Shown here piece by piece: positions 1 to 12,837 of a stretch of DNA of 64,000 nt. The first letter of the stretch is position 1. Every line of letters begins with the position of its first letter. The stretch spans positions 81,009,335-81,073,334 of the forward strand of contig OZ023268.1 of the NCBI GenBank assembly GCA_964006375.1, in the 5' to 3' direction. Origin of the DNA: Tillus elongatus (taxonomy: Eukaryota; Arthropoda; Insecta; Coleoptera; Cleridae). Position numbers and translations under genes: made by a program. The notes under the pieces are model-generated. The model did no database searches. It saw only the letters and a list, made by a program, of their open reading frames with translations, and was not told the DNA's origin.

Positions 1-7
1 GGAGGAG
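1..7 (+). CDS. 3' end of an upstream exon of the host gene (partial)
   Basis: The window opens with GGAGGAG followed by GTAAGTAC, a textbook splice donor. Only seven exon bases are visible. Read as phase 0 they give Glu-Glu joining an exon that begins GAT at 15769. Read as phase 1 they give Gly-Gly plus a G that completes GAG with an exon beginning AG at 15767. Both fit the acidic start of the next exon in frame, so this is probably the preceding exon of the same gene, with an intron of about 15.8 kb. The evidence is a donor motif plus compatible phase only. Confidence 0.45.
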
Positions 8-805
8 GTAAGTACAGTCTTGTAGCTCTTTATAATGCTAAAGTGAGAACTCTAACCATAGTTTTGATCAGTCTAAAAAAATTTGTTTGATAATGGTTAT
101 TAAAATAAGAATCTTGTTTTTTTTTTGTTGATAAATGGCAACGCTTTAGAGTTATTAAAGCATTTAAACCACTTCTTTTCACTAAAAAAAAAAAAAAATT
201 TCCTGCTTTTTCGAATTATTCAATTTCAAACTACGGTTATAGAATATTGAAATAAATCAACTAGGTATTTATACAGGTATACCACATGTGTGGCCTGTTG
301 TTGTTCTTGTGCTTAAGGGACACAATTTATTCTTCTTTTTAACTAAAATGAGTGAAATATCATACAAAAGAAATATTATTAATCATATTATGCTGGTGTC
401 AAATTCAGATAATAGTTATAAAACAATAATAGTAGCACTTTTATTAATCTAACGGAACATATGCAATTACAGTGTTAAATACAAATCACATATAAATTAT
501 ACCGCACAAGAAAAAAACAATGTGCCATATTTTATCAAAATAACTTATTGTTTGAAAATGTACAAAAATTTTCCGACAATATACCTTAAACGTTGGTTTT
601 ATAACCGACAAATCTTAAGTTAATAGCAAATTGAGTTATTGAAATTTGAAGCATTTAATGAAAATTTGCTACCAAAACGCACTTACTGCGTCTTGATTTT
701 TTTTTCTTACAAACATATTTCGATAAAAAATGCAATAAAATAGGGCTGTTCGAAACAAAATTGTAGGGATCACCAACAATCGACTTGTGGGCCAGCCGGT
801 GATTG
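8..805. other. Start of intron 1; nothing recognised
   Basis: AT-rich sequence after the donor at 8. At 660-700 there is a weak match to the GCAAGTGCG-type start of the dispersed repeat also found at 34808 and 28082. No ORF or element ends are recognisable. Confidence 0.5.
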
Positions 806-927
806 TCAAAATAATTTTATAAGATGCAGCTCAAGACACCCTATAATTAACTTATACAATGTTTTCTCGTCTCTTGTATAATAATAATTATATTCAGCTT
901 TGCCGTAGAAACGCGTCACCCTGTATA
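806..927 (-). repeat. Dispersed repeat, partner of 13716-13838
   Basis: On the minus strand this reads agggtgacgcgtttctacgg..., continuing through aaagctgaatataatt and ending ttataaaattattttgac. The same block lies on the plus strand at 13716-13838 with scattered substitutions. The agggtg end looks like a mariner-type terminus. No transposase is associated with either copy. Confidence 0.6.
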
Positions 928-1224
928 ATATCAGCCCTTTTGTAAAACTTCGATCCTTTATGTGTGTGGATAAAACATAACAAAAACTGTTTAATCTACC
1001 CACTAACATTAATAAAGGAATAATTTGCACTTGTATATAAAAATTTCCCAAATGACACAAATGATTTGTCGACTCAAACAAATAAACATATAAACGATCT
1101 CGATCTCATATCATACGGTAAATGTCAGTTACAACGTCTAACAGACCTGCGCAATAATATTAAATGTTCCGTTACCACGGCAACAACATACTAGATCTCG
1201 TATAAGTTATTGACAATGAAAGGC

Positions 1225-1850
<626 letters not shown>

Positions 1851-1984
1851 TTTTGCCATTATTCTAGCAATTTTTATTTTGGTATACCTATAGTAAAGTT
1901 TCTATCGCGCAACATGTGTACCATTTAATCAAAATCGGTTAACGATTTTTTTAAGATATCTGCTGGACAAACACACACACCCAC

Positions 1985-1988
<4 letters not shown>

Positions 1989-2057
<69 letters not shown>
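1989..2057. repeat. (TA)n array at the left end of a mariner
   Basis: About 69 bp of TA directly abutting the terminal CAGGGTGGCGC of the mariner at 2058. A short (CA)n tract precedes it. Mariners insert at TA, so this is either the target or an expansion of it. Confidence 0.95.
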
Positions 2058-2060
<3 letters not shown>

Positions 2061-2463
2061 GGTGGCGCATTGAAAACGAAACAGACCGATTTGCGTCCAG
2101 AGAATTTTTTTTTAAGAAACGCTGAATTACGTCAATTTTAATATTGAGGGGGGCATGTTTTGACATAAAACTCAACGTTTTCGCATCAACCCCTTAAGGG
2201 TGGTGATAACAACCCTTATATTTTAAATAGGGAACATGAGTCGAGTGTTACTTCATTTGAAAGCTCTTTCTTTTCTGAATTCAGCACACAAATTTTGTTG
2301 GAAGTTTTATCAACTCGTTTAAAAATTATTCACAGTTGGAGTTGCAAGAACGTATTTCCTTCATTGTGATAAAAAATGCACTAATTCGTCAATTTTTCGT
2401 TAAAAAAACTAAAAAACAAAACCAAACGTTCAAAAATGTTTATTCAGTTAAGTAAGTGTTCAA

Positions 2464-2490
2464 CCTGACCTGACCTGACCTGACCTGACC
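2464..2490. repeat. (CCTGA)5 telomere-like tract
   Basis: Five perfect CCTGA units plus CC, the complement of TCAGG, the telomere motif of many beetles. The tract sits at the 3' end of the transposase gene of copy 1. The homologous stretch of the 61113-63022 copy has only a short ttgttgacc instead. Confidence 0.9.
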
Positions 2491-2559
2491 ACCAGCTTCC
2501 ATACAAAAGTACACATTTTGTTCAAAACGAGCTCTGAGATTCTGGAGCATTTGTAGAGT

Positions 2560-3540
2560 TATTAGACGGCATTCCTGAACAATGCGTCGTCGTAATTCTT
2601 ACAGAGACTCCGGTTCTGTTGCGAAAATTCTACTCTTTAAATGGCCCCATAGAAAGAAGTCTAAAGGAGTTAAATCCGGTGATCTAGGGGGGCACTCACT
2701 AGCACCTCTACGCCCAATCAATTGCTCTGGAAACTCTCTGTTCAAAACTCCCTAACACGTTGTGAAAAATGCGAAGAAGCTCCATCTTGTTGAAACACTA
2801 GTTGATTTTCTTGAAAGCGGTAATCATTTTCAACAATGTCAATTAGTAGAAGGTAAACGATATCTTCTAGTAACTCCAAATACGTTTCGCCACTCAAATT
2901 GCCATCAAGAAAAATTGGTCCGATTAAACGGTCTCCAAAAATGCCAGTCCAGAGATTCAATTTCTGTGGAGTTTGAGTGTGGACTTCGTGAAAATTTCTT
3001 CGATTATTATCTGCCCAATAACGACAATTATGACGATTGACTGTAGAGTTTAATAAAAACTTACACTCGTCTGAAAAACAGATATTGAACAGAAAGTTCC
3101 CGTTATCAGCTATTCGTGCAGTCATAACTTCACAAAACTCCAGCCGCCGATCAAAATCATCTTCATTCAGTTGTTGTACAAGATGAATTTTATACGGGTG
3201 AAATTTATGATGCTTCAATATTCGCTGAATAGTTCTTCCTTTGATGTTTGAAACAGTGGCCAATTTTCTCGTGCTCAAAGTTGGGTCTGCAGCAATTTGT
3301 CCTTCAATCTCAGTAGTCTCATTTCTAACCGGAAATTCACGTTCATGATCCCGTTTTTTGTTGGATACTGAACCACTTTGTCGAAACTTTGCAACTAACT
3401 CCAAAATGTATTTTCTGTTAACATGTCTGTTCGGATGTCGTTCATTAAACAAATTTGCGGTACGGTTGGCCCAGTCATCGTTTTTGAAAAAAAAGTAATT
3501 ATTTCAACTCTTTCTTCTATAGAATACACCATTGTGAAAT
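2560..3540 (-). pseudogene. Mariner-type transposase, disrupted
   Basis: It starts at ATG 3532-3530 (MVYSIEERVEII...). A T-run is one base short of the frame needed to continue into FNERHPNRHVNRKYILELVA, so the main open block (to 2742) is in a different frame from the ATG. The DUF4817-like helix-turn-helix N-terminus is followed by HKFHPYKIHLVQQLNEDDFD. The DDE core has FSDECKFLLN (first Asp), LNLWTGIFGDRLIGPIFL and VFQQDGASSHF (second Asp). A lost T after REF introduces a stop near 2742; the downstream SPDL block continues in another frame to about 2560. By comparison with the 61653 copy there are 41 residues between the second and third acidic residues (DD41D). Not functional as it stands. 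Confidence 0.85.
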
Positions 3541-3900
3541 TAATTTTTGGTAGTACTATCAAGTATCAAACCGACCGATAAACTGAATTAATAAACCGCA
3601 TTTCTCTCATTCCGATAAGAAATGTTCTGATGGTCAATTTTTTGTTTACAAACCAACAAAACATTGACTATCAGCACATTTTTTATCGGAATGAGTGAAA
3701 TGCGTTTTTGCATCTTCAACTGTAAATAATTTTTAAAGGAGTTAATAAAACTTCCAAAAAAATTTGTGTGGTGAATTCATAAAAGAAAGATCTTTCAAAT
3801 GATGTAACACTCGACCCATGTTCCTTATTTAAAATATAAGGGTTGTTATCACCACCAATTTCTCTGGTAGCAAATCGGTCTGTTTCGTTTTCAAGGCGCC

Positions 3901-5465
<1,565 letters not shown>

Positions 5466-5841
5466 CAGGCTTAGTACAAAGTATTGAAGGGCACTTGTAT
5501 TTCCTGAGATATTCGTTATTCAAGAAAATGTTTTAGTTTCCCAACATATTTTTGCTACAAAGTAGCCATATATAATTTTTTCTAGCTTAAACGACTTCGT
5601 AAACTATGGTAACAAATATTTTTTACTGGCAAGATATGTTATCACATTTTCGGAAAGAACGTCTCTTTCTTGATACGGCACTAATAAATTTTAATCTCGT
5701 TCCATAAGAAAAAATCTGAAGAAAAAACAACTTTAATTTGAAAATAAACTGACAAAACAAAAATAAAATAAAACAGCAATAATCATTACTAACTAATTAA
5801 ATGTTTTAAATGTCGTCATTATTATCAATTCCCAATTGAAC

Positions 5842-6728
5842 TCACGTTTCAAAGGAATTTATTACATTCATTAAGCTGGATTGCATAATACCTCCCGTTG
5901 CGCCACTAATTCTAACTTTCAGGTCTTCCATATTTAATCGCCTATGTTTGTAGATACCATTCTGCAAGTGACACCAAAAAATACATGGCGCCAAATCAGG
6001 AGAACGAGCAGTGCCATTGAAGAGCACCACCGCGTCCAATCTACTTTTCTGTAAAAACTTTATCCAAATATTGCCGCACTCGTCTCCCAAAATGATTGGG
6101 GCTCCATCTTGCTGGAACCAAACTTCTTTAACTGGGCGTACTGCAACCACAGCAGATATAATTTCTTCTCTTAATGAATTTAAATATTTTCAGATGTTAG
6201 ATTTTTTCAATGAAGAATGGCCCAATAATACTGCTGTTTAGTATATCGGCACATACATTAATTTTTTTGTGATTGCTGGGTTTGAGACCCCAGCATCCAA
6301 TGTAAATTTTGCTGAGACTAACAACGATAGTTTGGTTTATAAACAAATACATGCTATGTAAAAACAGCTTCATCTGAGAAAATAATATTTCTACCAAAGC
6401 CCGAATTCTCATAAAATGTGTCTACCATTATATTACATAATTCAACATGCCTCTTAAAATTGCCATCCGCAAGTTCTTGTACCGGCTGTATTTTGTGTGG
6501 GTGAAATTTGTCTTTTTTACCAAATTTACCACAGCTTTTTGTGAAATAGTGTATAATGTAACAACTTTTATACAAATGAAGGTTGTTATAAAGAGACAAC
6601 AATACATCTAATGGCTTATTACCAGCATCAGCCATTTGTAGTTTTTGTAAACTTGCTTTATCTTTCATACTATCAGTTTCATTAAATTTGTTTAATAATT
6701 TGGAAACATACCCTTCATTCACACACAC
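5842..6728 (-). pseudogene. Mariner transposase, frameshifted
   Basis: Three minus-strand pieces follow one another. 6728-6354 gives YVSKLLNKFNETDSMKDKAS, then KKDKFHPHKIQPVQELADGN and IIFSDEAVFT (first catalytic Asp). 6412-6197 continues in another frame. 6150-5842 gives EVWFQQDGAPIILGDECGNI (second Asp), then ARSPDLAP and IYKHRRLNMEDLKVRI. The third region reads SPDLAPCIFWCHL where an LDFFLWG-type motif is expected. Several frameshifts make it nonfunctional. Confidence 0.78.
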
Positions 6729-6899
6729 ACTTCCTTATAACTACGTTTCCTGTCACCGTATCTTATCAGCAATTAATATTTCAAATTTTAACTGTTCTCA
6801 ATTCTTCCATAATAACTATTATTGCTTATTATTGTAAAATTGCTCAGTTTTCTGATGTAAAGCTAACCTATTACCAAACTGCAGATAACTGACAACAAC

Positions 6900-7025
6900 C
6901 AATGAGCGAGTTCACCAGGCGCCAGCAGTTCTAATTGTTGTGTCAAGAAATGTTGACAAATGTCAACAAATAACACAACAATTCAACAGTTGCCAACAGT
7001 TAGCGCCTGGTGGACTCTCTCATTG
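6900..7025. mobile_element. Nested palindromic MITE
   Basis: The insert reads caatgagcgagttcaccagg ... cctggtggactctctcattg, with inverted arms of about 55 bp. At the homologous position of the related element (near 52115) the sequence runs straight from aagcaatg into tttgaatatgg, i.e. an empty site. No coding capacity. The exact target duplication is ambiguous by a few bases because the palindrome ends in caatg/cattg. Confidence 0.78.
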
Positions 7026-7484
7026 TTTGCAATTGACAGCTACAAATACTATCACATTTTTTCAATGAAGTAACTTGATAAGAAATTGGTTAATAAAGTT
7101 TAACCGAAGGATGTAATTTTGAAGAGAGTTAAGTTTTTCTGATTTTTTCCTATGAAAACCGAATAAAATATAACAGAGCCGTATTAAGAAAGAGACGTTC
7201 TTTCTGAAAATGCAAATAAAATCATGTCTTGCCATTAAAAAAAGATTTAGTTGACATACAACGAAATTGTTTACGCTAGGAAAATTTGACCGACAGTTTG
7301 TAACAAAAAATATGTCTAAAAAATTTGAAAAAATTTGTTTGAGTAACTATTATCTCAGAGAATGCAAATGCCTTTCCATGCATTTTACTAACACTGTATA
7401 TTCAAACGGACCTCGTTTTGTGATCAAAATCTGTTATTGTGTCCAGTACTTTTTTTTATAAAACCCCTGTCCATATTTAAATGT

Positions 7485-7735
7485 TTTACATAACGATTGC
7501 AAAACTCTAAACGACGCTGTGCGTTTCCTGGATGGATATTTTGGCCTGTTTTGTATTTATGTGATTTACATTTATGCTTTTTCATTATTTGTTTAACCCT
7601 GAATTTTGTAACCCCTGCAGCATCTACTGTTTTTCTACATTGAATTTAAAATATCTATTGCTACACTAGCCACAACCATAATTTCTTGGGTTTTCTGCTC
7701 AGAAACTTTTTTTCGAATCTCGTTGTGAAAATGGC
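7485..7735 (-). pseudogene. Mariner-type transposase fragment
   Basis: The minus strand reads KTVDAAGVTKFRVKQIMKKH, then KCKSHKYKTGQNIHPGNAQR and RLEFCNRYVK. This is the linker after the helix-turn-helix in DUF4817-type mariner transposases (the HKFHPYK...RRLEFC region). About 85 codons survive, with no catalytic residues and no recognisable termini. Confidence 0.6.
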
Positions 7736-7739
7736 CCAT

Positions 7740-8498
7740 AATCAATAAAAAAAATTTAATTCTCCCCAATATAGGAAACTTATGAAAAGATGCAATAAAA
7801 AGTTCTCATACCTTATGATAGAACTAAAATATGCCAATAAAATACCTTCCGAAATATAATTGCGATGCTTGCTTATCATGTTCGTTCCATTTTATATAAC
7901 AACTGAACATATCATATTTCTCATAATTGTCAAAATATGTAGGTATTTGCGGCCATATCACCTTAATTTAATTCAAAATCACAATAAACAAAGAGAGTGC
8001 CGATGAATCTTAGGTAATTATAACAATTTGACAAGTAAAGCAATGAAGCGTGTCAATTTCATTTTTTACGTTATTTTTTATTGCCTGTTACAAAAAGCAC
8101 GATTTATTTTAAGATGTTCATTTTGGGTTCTCTTTAAAGAAATCACAAGCACAATATATTTTTAAAAAGCTCCCAGTGAGCTGAATAAGGTTTAAAAAAT
8201 ACAGGGTGTTTTATAAAAAAGCTACTTTATTTGCTTCATTGTTTTAAGAACCAGTGTCCATATAGTCTACATAAATAGAAATACAAAAACTGCAGTTTCC
8301 TCGCCCATTTTTTTTTATTAAAGGGGGTTTGGCTGCGGCAAAATCCCATTCGCACAAGTGACCATGTTTTTATCTTTATGACCACCATTATTATTATCTT
8401 TTACTTTAAACTCCAAGTCAGAAGTCAGTTTATATCGTGGCTAATGTTCTTTTTATTGGCCAAAATAGTACCTTACATTCTTTACGATAATCTTATAC
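7740..8498. other. No gene recognised; mariner-like end at 8202
   Basis: AT-rich. At about 8202 acagggtgttttataaaaaa looks like a terminus of a mariner-related element, but I found no inverted partner. Confidence 0.45.
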
Positions 8499-8642
8499 TT
8501 TTTTCCCTTAGGGCTCGTCCGCGTCTTTGCCGCCCCGATAGCACCACAGCCTTTGGCTTATTGTGCATGCTCTTTGTCTTGTCTACTCCACCCATTCCAA
8601 AATAACTGTGCCTTGAACTAGTCTGCACAGCAACTGGTAGGG

Positions 8643-9591
8643 TTAAGTTTTATATTGATCTGTCTCAGGTCTAGGCTGTCCGTAGATCAGTTGTCTTTTG
8701 CGGTCCAGAGTTTTACACTCACACAAGATGTGCTGGGCTGATTCCTCCCCCTCGCCACAGAGTCTGCATGCCAGGTCCCCGTCGAACCGCCCCATTTTAT
8801 GCAGGTGTTTCTTCACGGCCATGTGTCCCGTCAAGAGTCCTGTTATGTTCCTGAGCTGTCCTCTGCTGAGATTTAGCAGCTACACAGCTCTCTTTAAACT
8901 GGGCTCCTCAATTACTAACTTCCCATGTCTGAGCCCTGGACAGTTTGCCCGGTACACCTTGTGTTCCTTTCTGACCCAGGACTTAATGGATTCCTTGTCA
9001 GTGCTCTTCGTCACTCCCAGAACCGGTTCTGGTCCCATGAATGGTTCTGCTGACCCTCTCTTCACGAGACTGTCAGCTTCTTCATTGCCTTTGACCCCCG
9101 AGTGACGCGGCACCCAGATGAGGGTGACCCCATTCTGCCCAGCCAGATCGCTCGTCTCGTCTCGGCATTCACTTACCAGCCTGGAATTTAGCCGTGCGAT
9201 ACTTAGGGCCTTAGGGGCTGCCTGGCTATCTATGGGTATGAGAATTCGCTTGTTGGTGTAGCCCCTCCTCTTGTTCTCTCACACGCAGTGCAGGATGGCG
9301 TACATATCGGCCTGAAAGACCGTTGCATGAGCTGCGAGGGAAATACTGTAACTTACCCTCGCTCCTTCCGGATAAATGCCCGCCACCGCCGCACGCTCCC
9401 CGCCGGATCCGTCCGTGAACCAGATGAGCGCGTCCCGTGGTAGGCCCGGCGTCTTCCCCCGCTATGCCTCGCGGTCGGAGATTTCCACTATAAAATTGTT
9501 TTCTCTGCAGATTCGCGGGCTCGCGAAATCTGACCCCATTTAAAGCATGGGCTCCTTCACGATCTCCTGAATTTTGCAGTGGCCCCTGCAA
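8643..9591 (-). pseudogene. RNase H and zinc-knuckle C-terminus of the same retrotransposon
   Basis: Frames at 9591-9226, 9113-8880 and 8834-8643 together give a degraded RNase H. Its final HSGVKGNEEADSLVKRGS contains the last catalytic Asp region. The cysteine motif RLCGEGEESAQHILCECKTL follows, ending TDQYKT. Two frameshifts separate the pieces. Confidence 0.82.
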
Positions 9592-9612
9592 CCTGGGTTG
9601 ATCTTCACTCTA

Positions 9613-9921
9613 TTATTGCAGGCTAGTCTGTATAGTCCTAGCCTGGCCTCCCCCATGATAAATAAGTGTAGGGGGCAAATCCAGCAACACCTCCATGGCG
9701 GCTGTTAGGGTTGAAGCCATGGCCCCTGTGATGTCTAGGCAAGCCATCATTTGTATCTTGCCTAGTTTTTGTTTGGCACTGGATTGTGCAACCTTAGGCC
9801 ACCAGACCAGTGCCGCGTATGTTAACGATGGACTGACCACCCTTGTGTACAGCCAGTGGGCCATACTAGGTCTTAGTCCCCCCGTTTCTCCATATAGCCG
9901 CCTAGTGACGGCTAGGGTCAC
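9613..9921 (-). pseudogene. RT thumb region of the same retrotransposon
   Basis: Translation gives TLAVTRRLYGETGGLRPSMA, HWLYTRVVSPSLTYAALVWW, then KIQMMACLDITGAMASTLTA and AMEVLLDLPPTLIYH. These are the conserved blocks between RT and RNase H in arthropod non-LTR elements. The frame ends shortly after the LPP motif. Confidence 0.82.
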
Positions 9922-10451
9922 AACTGCCTAACGCAATACTTTTTCGATGTGACCATTCCAGGTTAGCTTAGAATCCAATACGACCCCAAGAGATTTTACC
10001 TCCCTGGCAATTGGGATGTTTCTACCGTATAGAGTGAGAGTTCTGTGGCTCTCCTACTTCCTCCTCCTCGTAAACGGTATGACGGTTGCTTTCTGTGGGC
10101 TCACCCCGAGCCCTTGGCCAACCGTCCACCTTTCCACCACTTTCAGTTCTGTCTGCATGCGCTCCCACACTGACTGTGTAACCTTTCCTCAGACTATGGT
10201 GACAATGGCGTCCGCATAACCCTGTACTTCGTACCCCCTCCCGAGAGCCTCCCTAACAGGCCGCCCACGACTACTCTGCGGACACCCCGCCGTGACTCCC
10301 GCCAGCAGAGTCCCTCTCGCAAGTGAGATGAACACCGCCCTGTCTCTGAGCATGGAACCGATCCATCTGCAGCAGGTCTCCTCTATTCCACGCTCCCTGA
10401 CAGCTGCCAGTACCGATCCAAATGAGGTGTTGCTGAAGGCCTCCTCTATGT

Positions 10452-10789
10452 CTAGGAAGGCCCCAGCGCCACCTTCCTGTTCTCCAGCGTATTCTCCAGT
10501 TTCAGCACCAGATGGTGCAGTGCTGTTTCTGTTGTGACTCCTGCTCTGTATGCATATTGTCCGCAGTGTAGGGGATATTCTTCCAGTACACCGCCCCTAA
10601 TGTGCCGGTCAAGCAGTTTTTCCATTGTTTTTAGCAAGAAGGACATGAGACTTATTAGCCTCGGGAACTTTGCCTGGTCTGTTGGACGCCCAGGTTTAGC
10701 AATGAATACAACCCTGGCCAGTCTCCATGCCCTCGAAATGTACCCCAGAGCCAGGCTGGCTCTCATAATGAGGGTAGGCGCCGGCGCCA

Positions 10790-10874
<85 letters not shown>

Positions 10875-10975
10875 CTGTTGGAGCATGATGGACATTATTC
10901 CATCACATCCCGGAGATTTGAATGGCTTCAAGCTGTTAATGGCCCATCTGATTTTGCTCCAAGTAACCACCTCTT
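10452..10975 (-). pseudogene. Reverse transcriptase domain interrupted by (TA)n
   Basis: The minus-strand frame stays open from KSPGCDGIMSIMLQQG, through about 27 Tyr-Ile codons, into LAPAPTLIMRASLALGYISR and AWRLARVVFIAKPG. This is the normal finger/palm order of non-LTR RT with the microsatellite replacing a few codons. The frame shifts after 10452. Downstream, the active-site box is YADA, followed by an in-frame TGA. Confidence 0.85.
10791..10872. repeat. (TA)n inside an RT reading frame
   Basis: About 82 bp of TA between gcgccag and ccctgttgg, in the middle of a coding block and frame-preserving. Confidence 0.95.
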
Positions 10976-11189
10976 TAGCGACTGTCCGGTCTCCTATACT
11001 ACTCTTATACCTTACTCGAACTTAAGTTTTGTTCAGTTAGTTTTAAGAAGAAAAACTAAAGTAATTTTTCTGGTACTTCTTGACCTTTCTGAGCCAAAAA
11101 ACTTACACTTTGTCTGTAATATACAATAGATTTTGTTATCCACACAAAATATTTTCTGAGCTTTTCTCTGGTCATCAGTGGACACATCT

Positions 11190-11660
11190 TTTTAAATGCG
11201 TATAACTTTTTCTATTAACCTAGAGATCTAAATTTTGGTGCGCAGCATACTTTTTAATATATAAACCTACGTGCTAAATTTGGTTGCCATATCTTTGTTA
11301 TTTTCCGGAGATACCAAAATTTTCAGAAAGGAAACTTAAAATTTTCCCGGAAAAACTGGTACGATTTCCTGGTTAACGAAGTTATTCAAGCCACTTGCAA
11401 AAGGGACGCTCCTACCAGATTTGCTCAAAATCGGCTTATTATTTTTTTATTTATCGGTGTGACACGTACACACACATGTGTATATAAACATATATAACAT
11501 ATAAAAATTGAAACTGACCCCAGATGTGTTCTACGGGGCTGGGTTTGTGTTCATTTGAAGAAAAAAAAATTATTATCATTAATGAATTTTTTCTACGAAA
11601 ATTTACTAAAACTGCTTTAGTTAATGTGCTGGTAATTTGCTACTTTTGAAGTTAATTTTG
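11190..11660. repeat. Dispersed two-arm repeat, copy 2 (short centre)
   Basis: Contains gatctaaattttggtgcgca, then aaatttggttgccatatctt, cccggaaaaactggtacgat and atcggtgtgacacg. The centre is a short acacacatgtgtatata in place of long (TA)n. The right arm begins aaaattgaaactgacccc. Parallel to copy 1 at 1225-1850. Confidence 0.6.
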
Positions 11661-12217
11661 ACTAAGCAAAATTTGTGAACGTTTTTTTTTTTTTTGATAG
11701 GTAATATCGTTAGTATATAGATTTTTTGTGTTTGGTGTACTTGAAAATTATGTTTAAGAGTTCTCACCAATGCTTATGATAATCTAACATGTTGCACAGT
11801 GGTAGTTGTAGATATTAATTTAGCTTTATTTCTTATTAAGATGACGATGACGACAACGATTTTAACGTACCACCAGTGATGATGGACATGTAGCAGTAGT
11901 TGTAGTGTAGTTGCTTTCTTCACCTACAGCTTTATAGATTAGTTATTTATTTAAATTGATAGCATGTATGAGTCTTTTATTAAACATACGTTTGTTGTAA
12001 TTCGTTGTGCAATTGTTAAAACAATGTAAAATGTAGGCAAATACATGGTTCTTCTCTTAGACTAAAACATTAATGGTGATAGCGGCTGAACTTTCTTGTA
12101 AATTTTAACAGTTGCAAACCGAATATTTAGACTATTCAGATGGCTGTGACAATTGTTTTTAATATGAAAGATAGGATATTAGTAGAACTGCCGATTAAAT
12201 ATTAATTCACTTTCTTA
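11661..12217. other. No feature recognised
   Basis: AT-rich intronic sequence with a T-run at 11682-11695. No element ends or ORF of note. Confidence 0.5.
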
Positions 12218-12565
12218 GAGCCTCGGTGGTTCAGAGGTAAGAACGTGTGCCTCTAAACCGAAGGGTACTGGGTTCGATCCCAGGGTACTCCTTTCACTTT
12301 TTCAGTACATACTGTACAATTAACATCAACCGAGGTTCTGGCATTGTATTTGAGCAAGTTGAATGTCTGCACGTTCCGCCCTTCGGAGGGGGCGTAAAGC
12401 CGTCGGTCCCGTGTCCATGCGGTGTTGGGCACGTCAAAGATCTCTACCCTCTTTACAGAAAGGCAGGGGTTCGGCTAAATTTCCAGGATAGAGAAGTGAA
12501 ACTGCTCCCTGGCGTCGGTGATTGGCTATAGTCGCGGAAATAGGTCGACGTTGAAGTAAAAAAAG
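12218..12565 (+). mobile_element. tRNA-derived SINE, copy 1
   Basis: The head contains an A-box-like TGGTTCAGAGGTAAGA and a perfect B box GGTTCGATCCC, with T-stem ctggg/cccag. The body has ttccgcccttcggagggggc and cctggcgtcggtgattggct. The tail ends gtcgacgttgaagtaaaaaa. Two more copies are at 37587-37946 (plus) and 13924-14229 (minus). A long ORF across it (PLNRRVLGSIPG...) recurs in the copies only because they are similar; it is not a gene. Transcription by RNA polymerase III from the internal boxes is expected by analogy with other SINEs. Confidence 0.85.
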
Positions 12566-12837
12566 TTTTAGATTTATAGCAGTTATCATTTGGTAGATAC
12601 CGTGGTCCCTATGAAGTTGTTAATATGTCAAAAATAACGAAAATTCTCGAACGTCTCAGAAATGGTTGAAAATTAGAACATAATGGTTCAGACAAACGTA
12701 ACTTTAAATATAACTGCGAATCCAAATATACAATAATATAAAAGGTGTTCTATTTAAAATAAATGATACAAGTTGTTCTGTTTAAAATAAATGAGCTAGT
12801 TTGTGGTATTTTGATCCTAATATTCTATGAACTATAA

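Larger units (their letters stand above)
5466..7396 (-). mobile_element. Mariner with long TIRs (family 'ACAGTGTTAGTA'), nested MITE inside
   Basis: The left end CAGGCTTAGTACAAAGTATT matches the right end inverted (CAGTGTTAGTAAAATGCATG). The similarity continues for about 250 bp, including the ACGTCTCTTTCTTGATACGG block. Length is 1.93 kb. The minus strand carries transposase fragments (5840-6730). A separate about 120-bp palindromic insert lies at 6900-7025. A right-half relative is at 51530-52483 and a short internally replaced relative at 26201-26922. Confidence 0.82.
8499..11015 (-). mobile_element. RNase-H-bearing non-LTR retrotransposon, 5'-truncated
   Basis: On the minus strand the order is RT, thumb, RNase H, C-terminal zinc knuckle, 3' UTR. 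RT begins near 10975 with SKIRWAINSLKPFKSPGCDG, is split by (TA)n at 10791-10872, and continues ARVVFIAKPGRPTDQAKFPR. The RT box reads YADA (about 10207-10218) where YADD is expected. The thumb is YAALVWWPKVAQ and ACLDITGAM. RNase H ends PRHSGVKGNEEADSLVKRGS (8880-9113). The zinc knuckle is CRLCGEGEESAQHILCEC. The 3' UTR ends cggacgagccctaagggaaa at about 8499-8512. The order suggests an I/LOA-like or related RNase-H-containing clade. The 5' part (ORF1, endonuclease) is missing. There are many stops and frameshifts. Confidence 0.88.

Noticed and set aside
2762..3040. Plus-strand ORF with a counterpart at 62071-62349 on the minus strand
   Set aside because: Antisense shadow of the mariner transposase in both copies; similarity follows from the elements being related.
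8378..8605. 75-aa ORF as a small gene
   Set aside because: Its second half is the inverted 3' UTR of the non-LTR element at 8499-11015.
12221..12295. Possible true tRNA gene
   Set aside because: A and B boxes are present, but the acceptor and anticodon arms do not pair convincingly and the unit is repeated with a 200-bp body and TSDs, as expected of a SINE.
12247..12531. 94-aa ORF with a similar ORF at 37618-37896
   Set aside because: Both lie inside copies of the tRNA-derived SINE; the similarity is due to the SINE, and the third copy breaks the frame.
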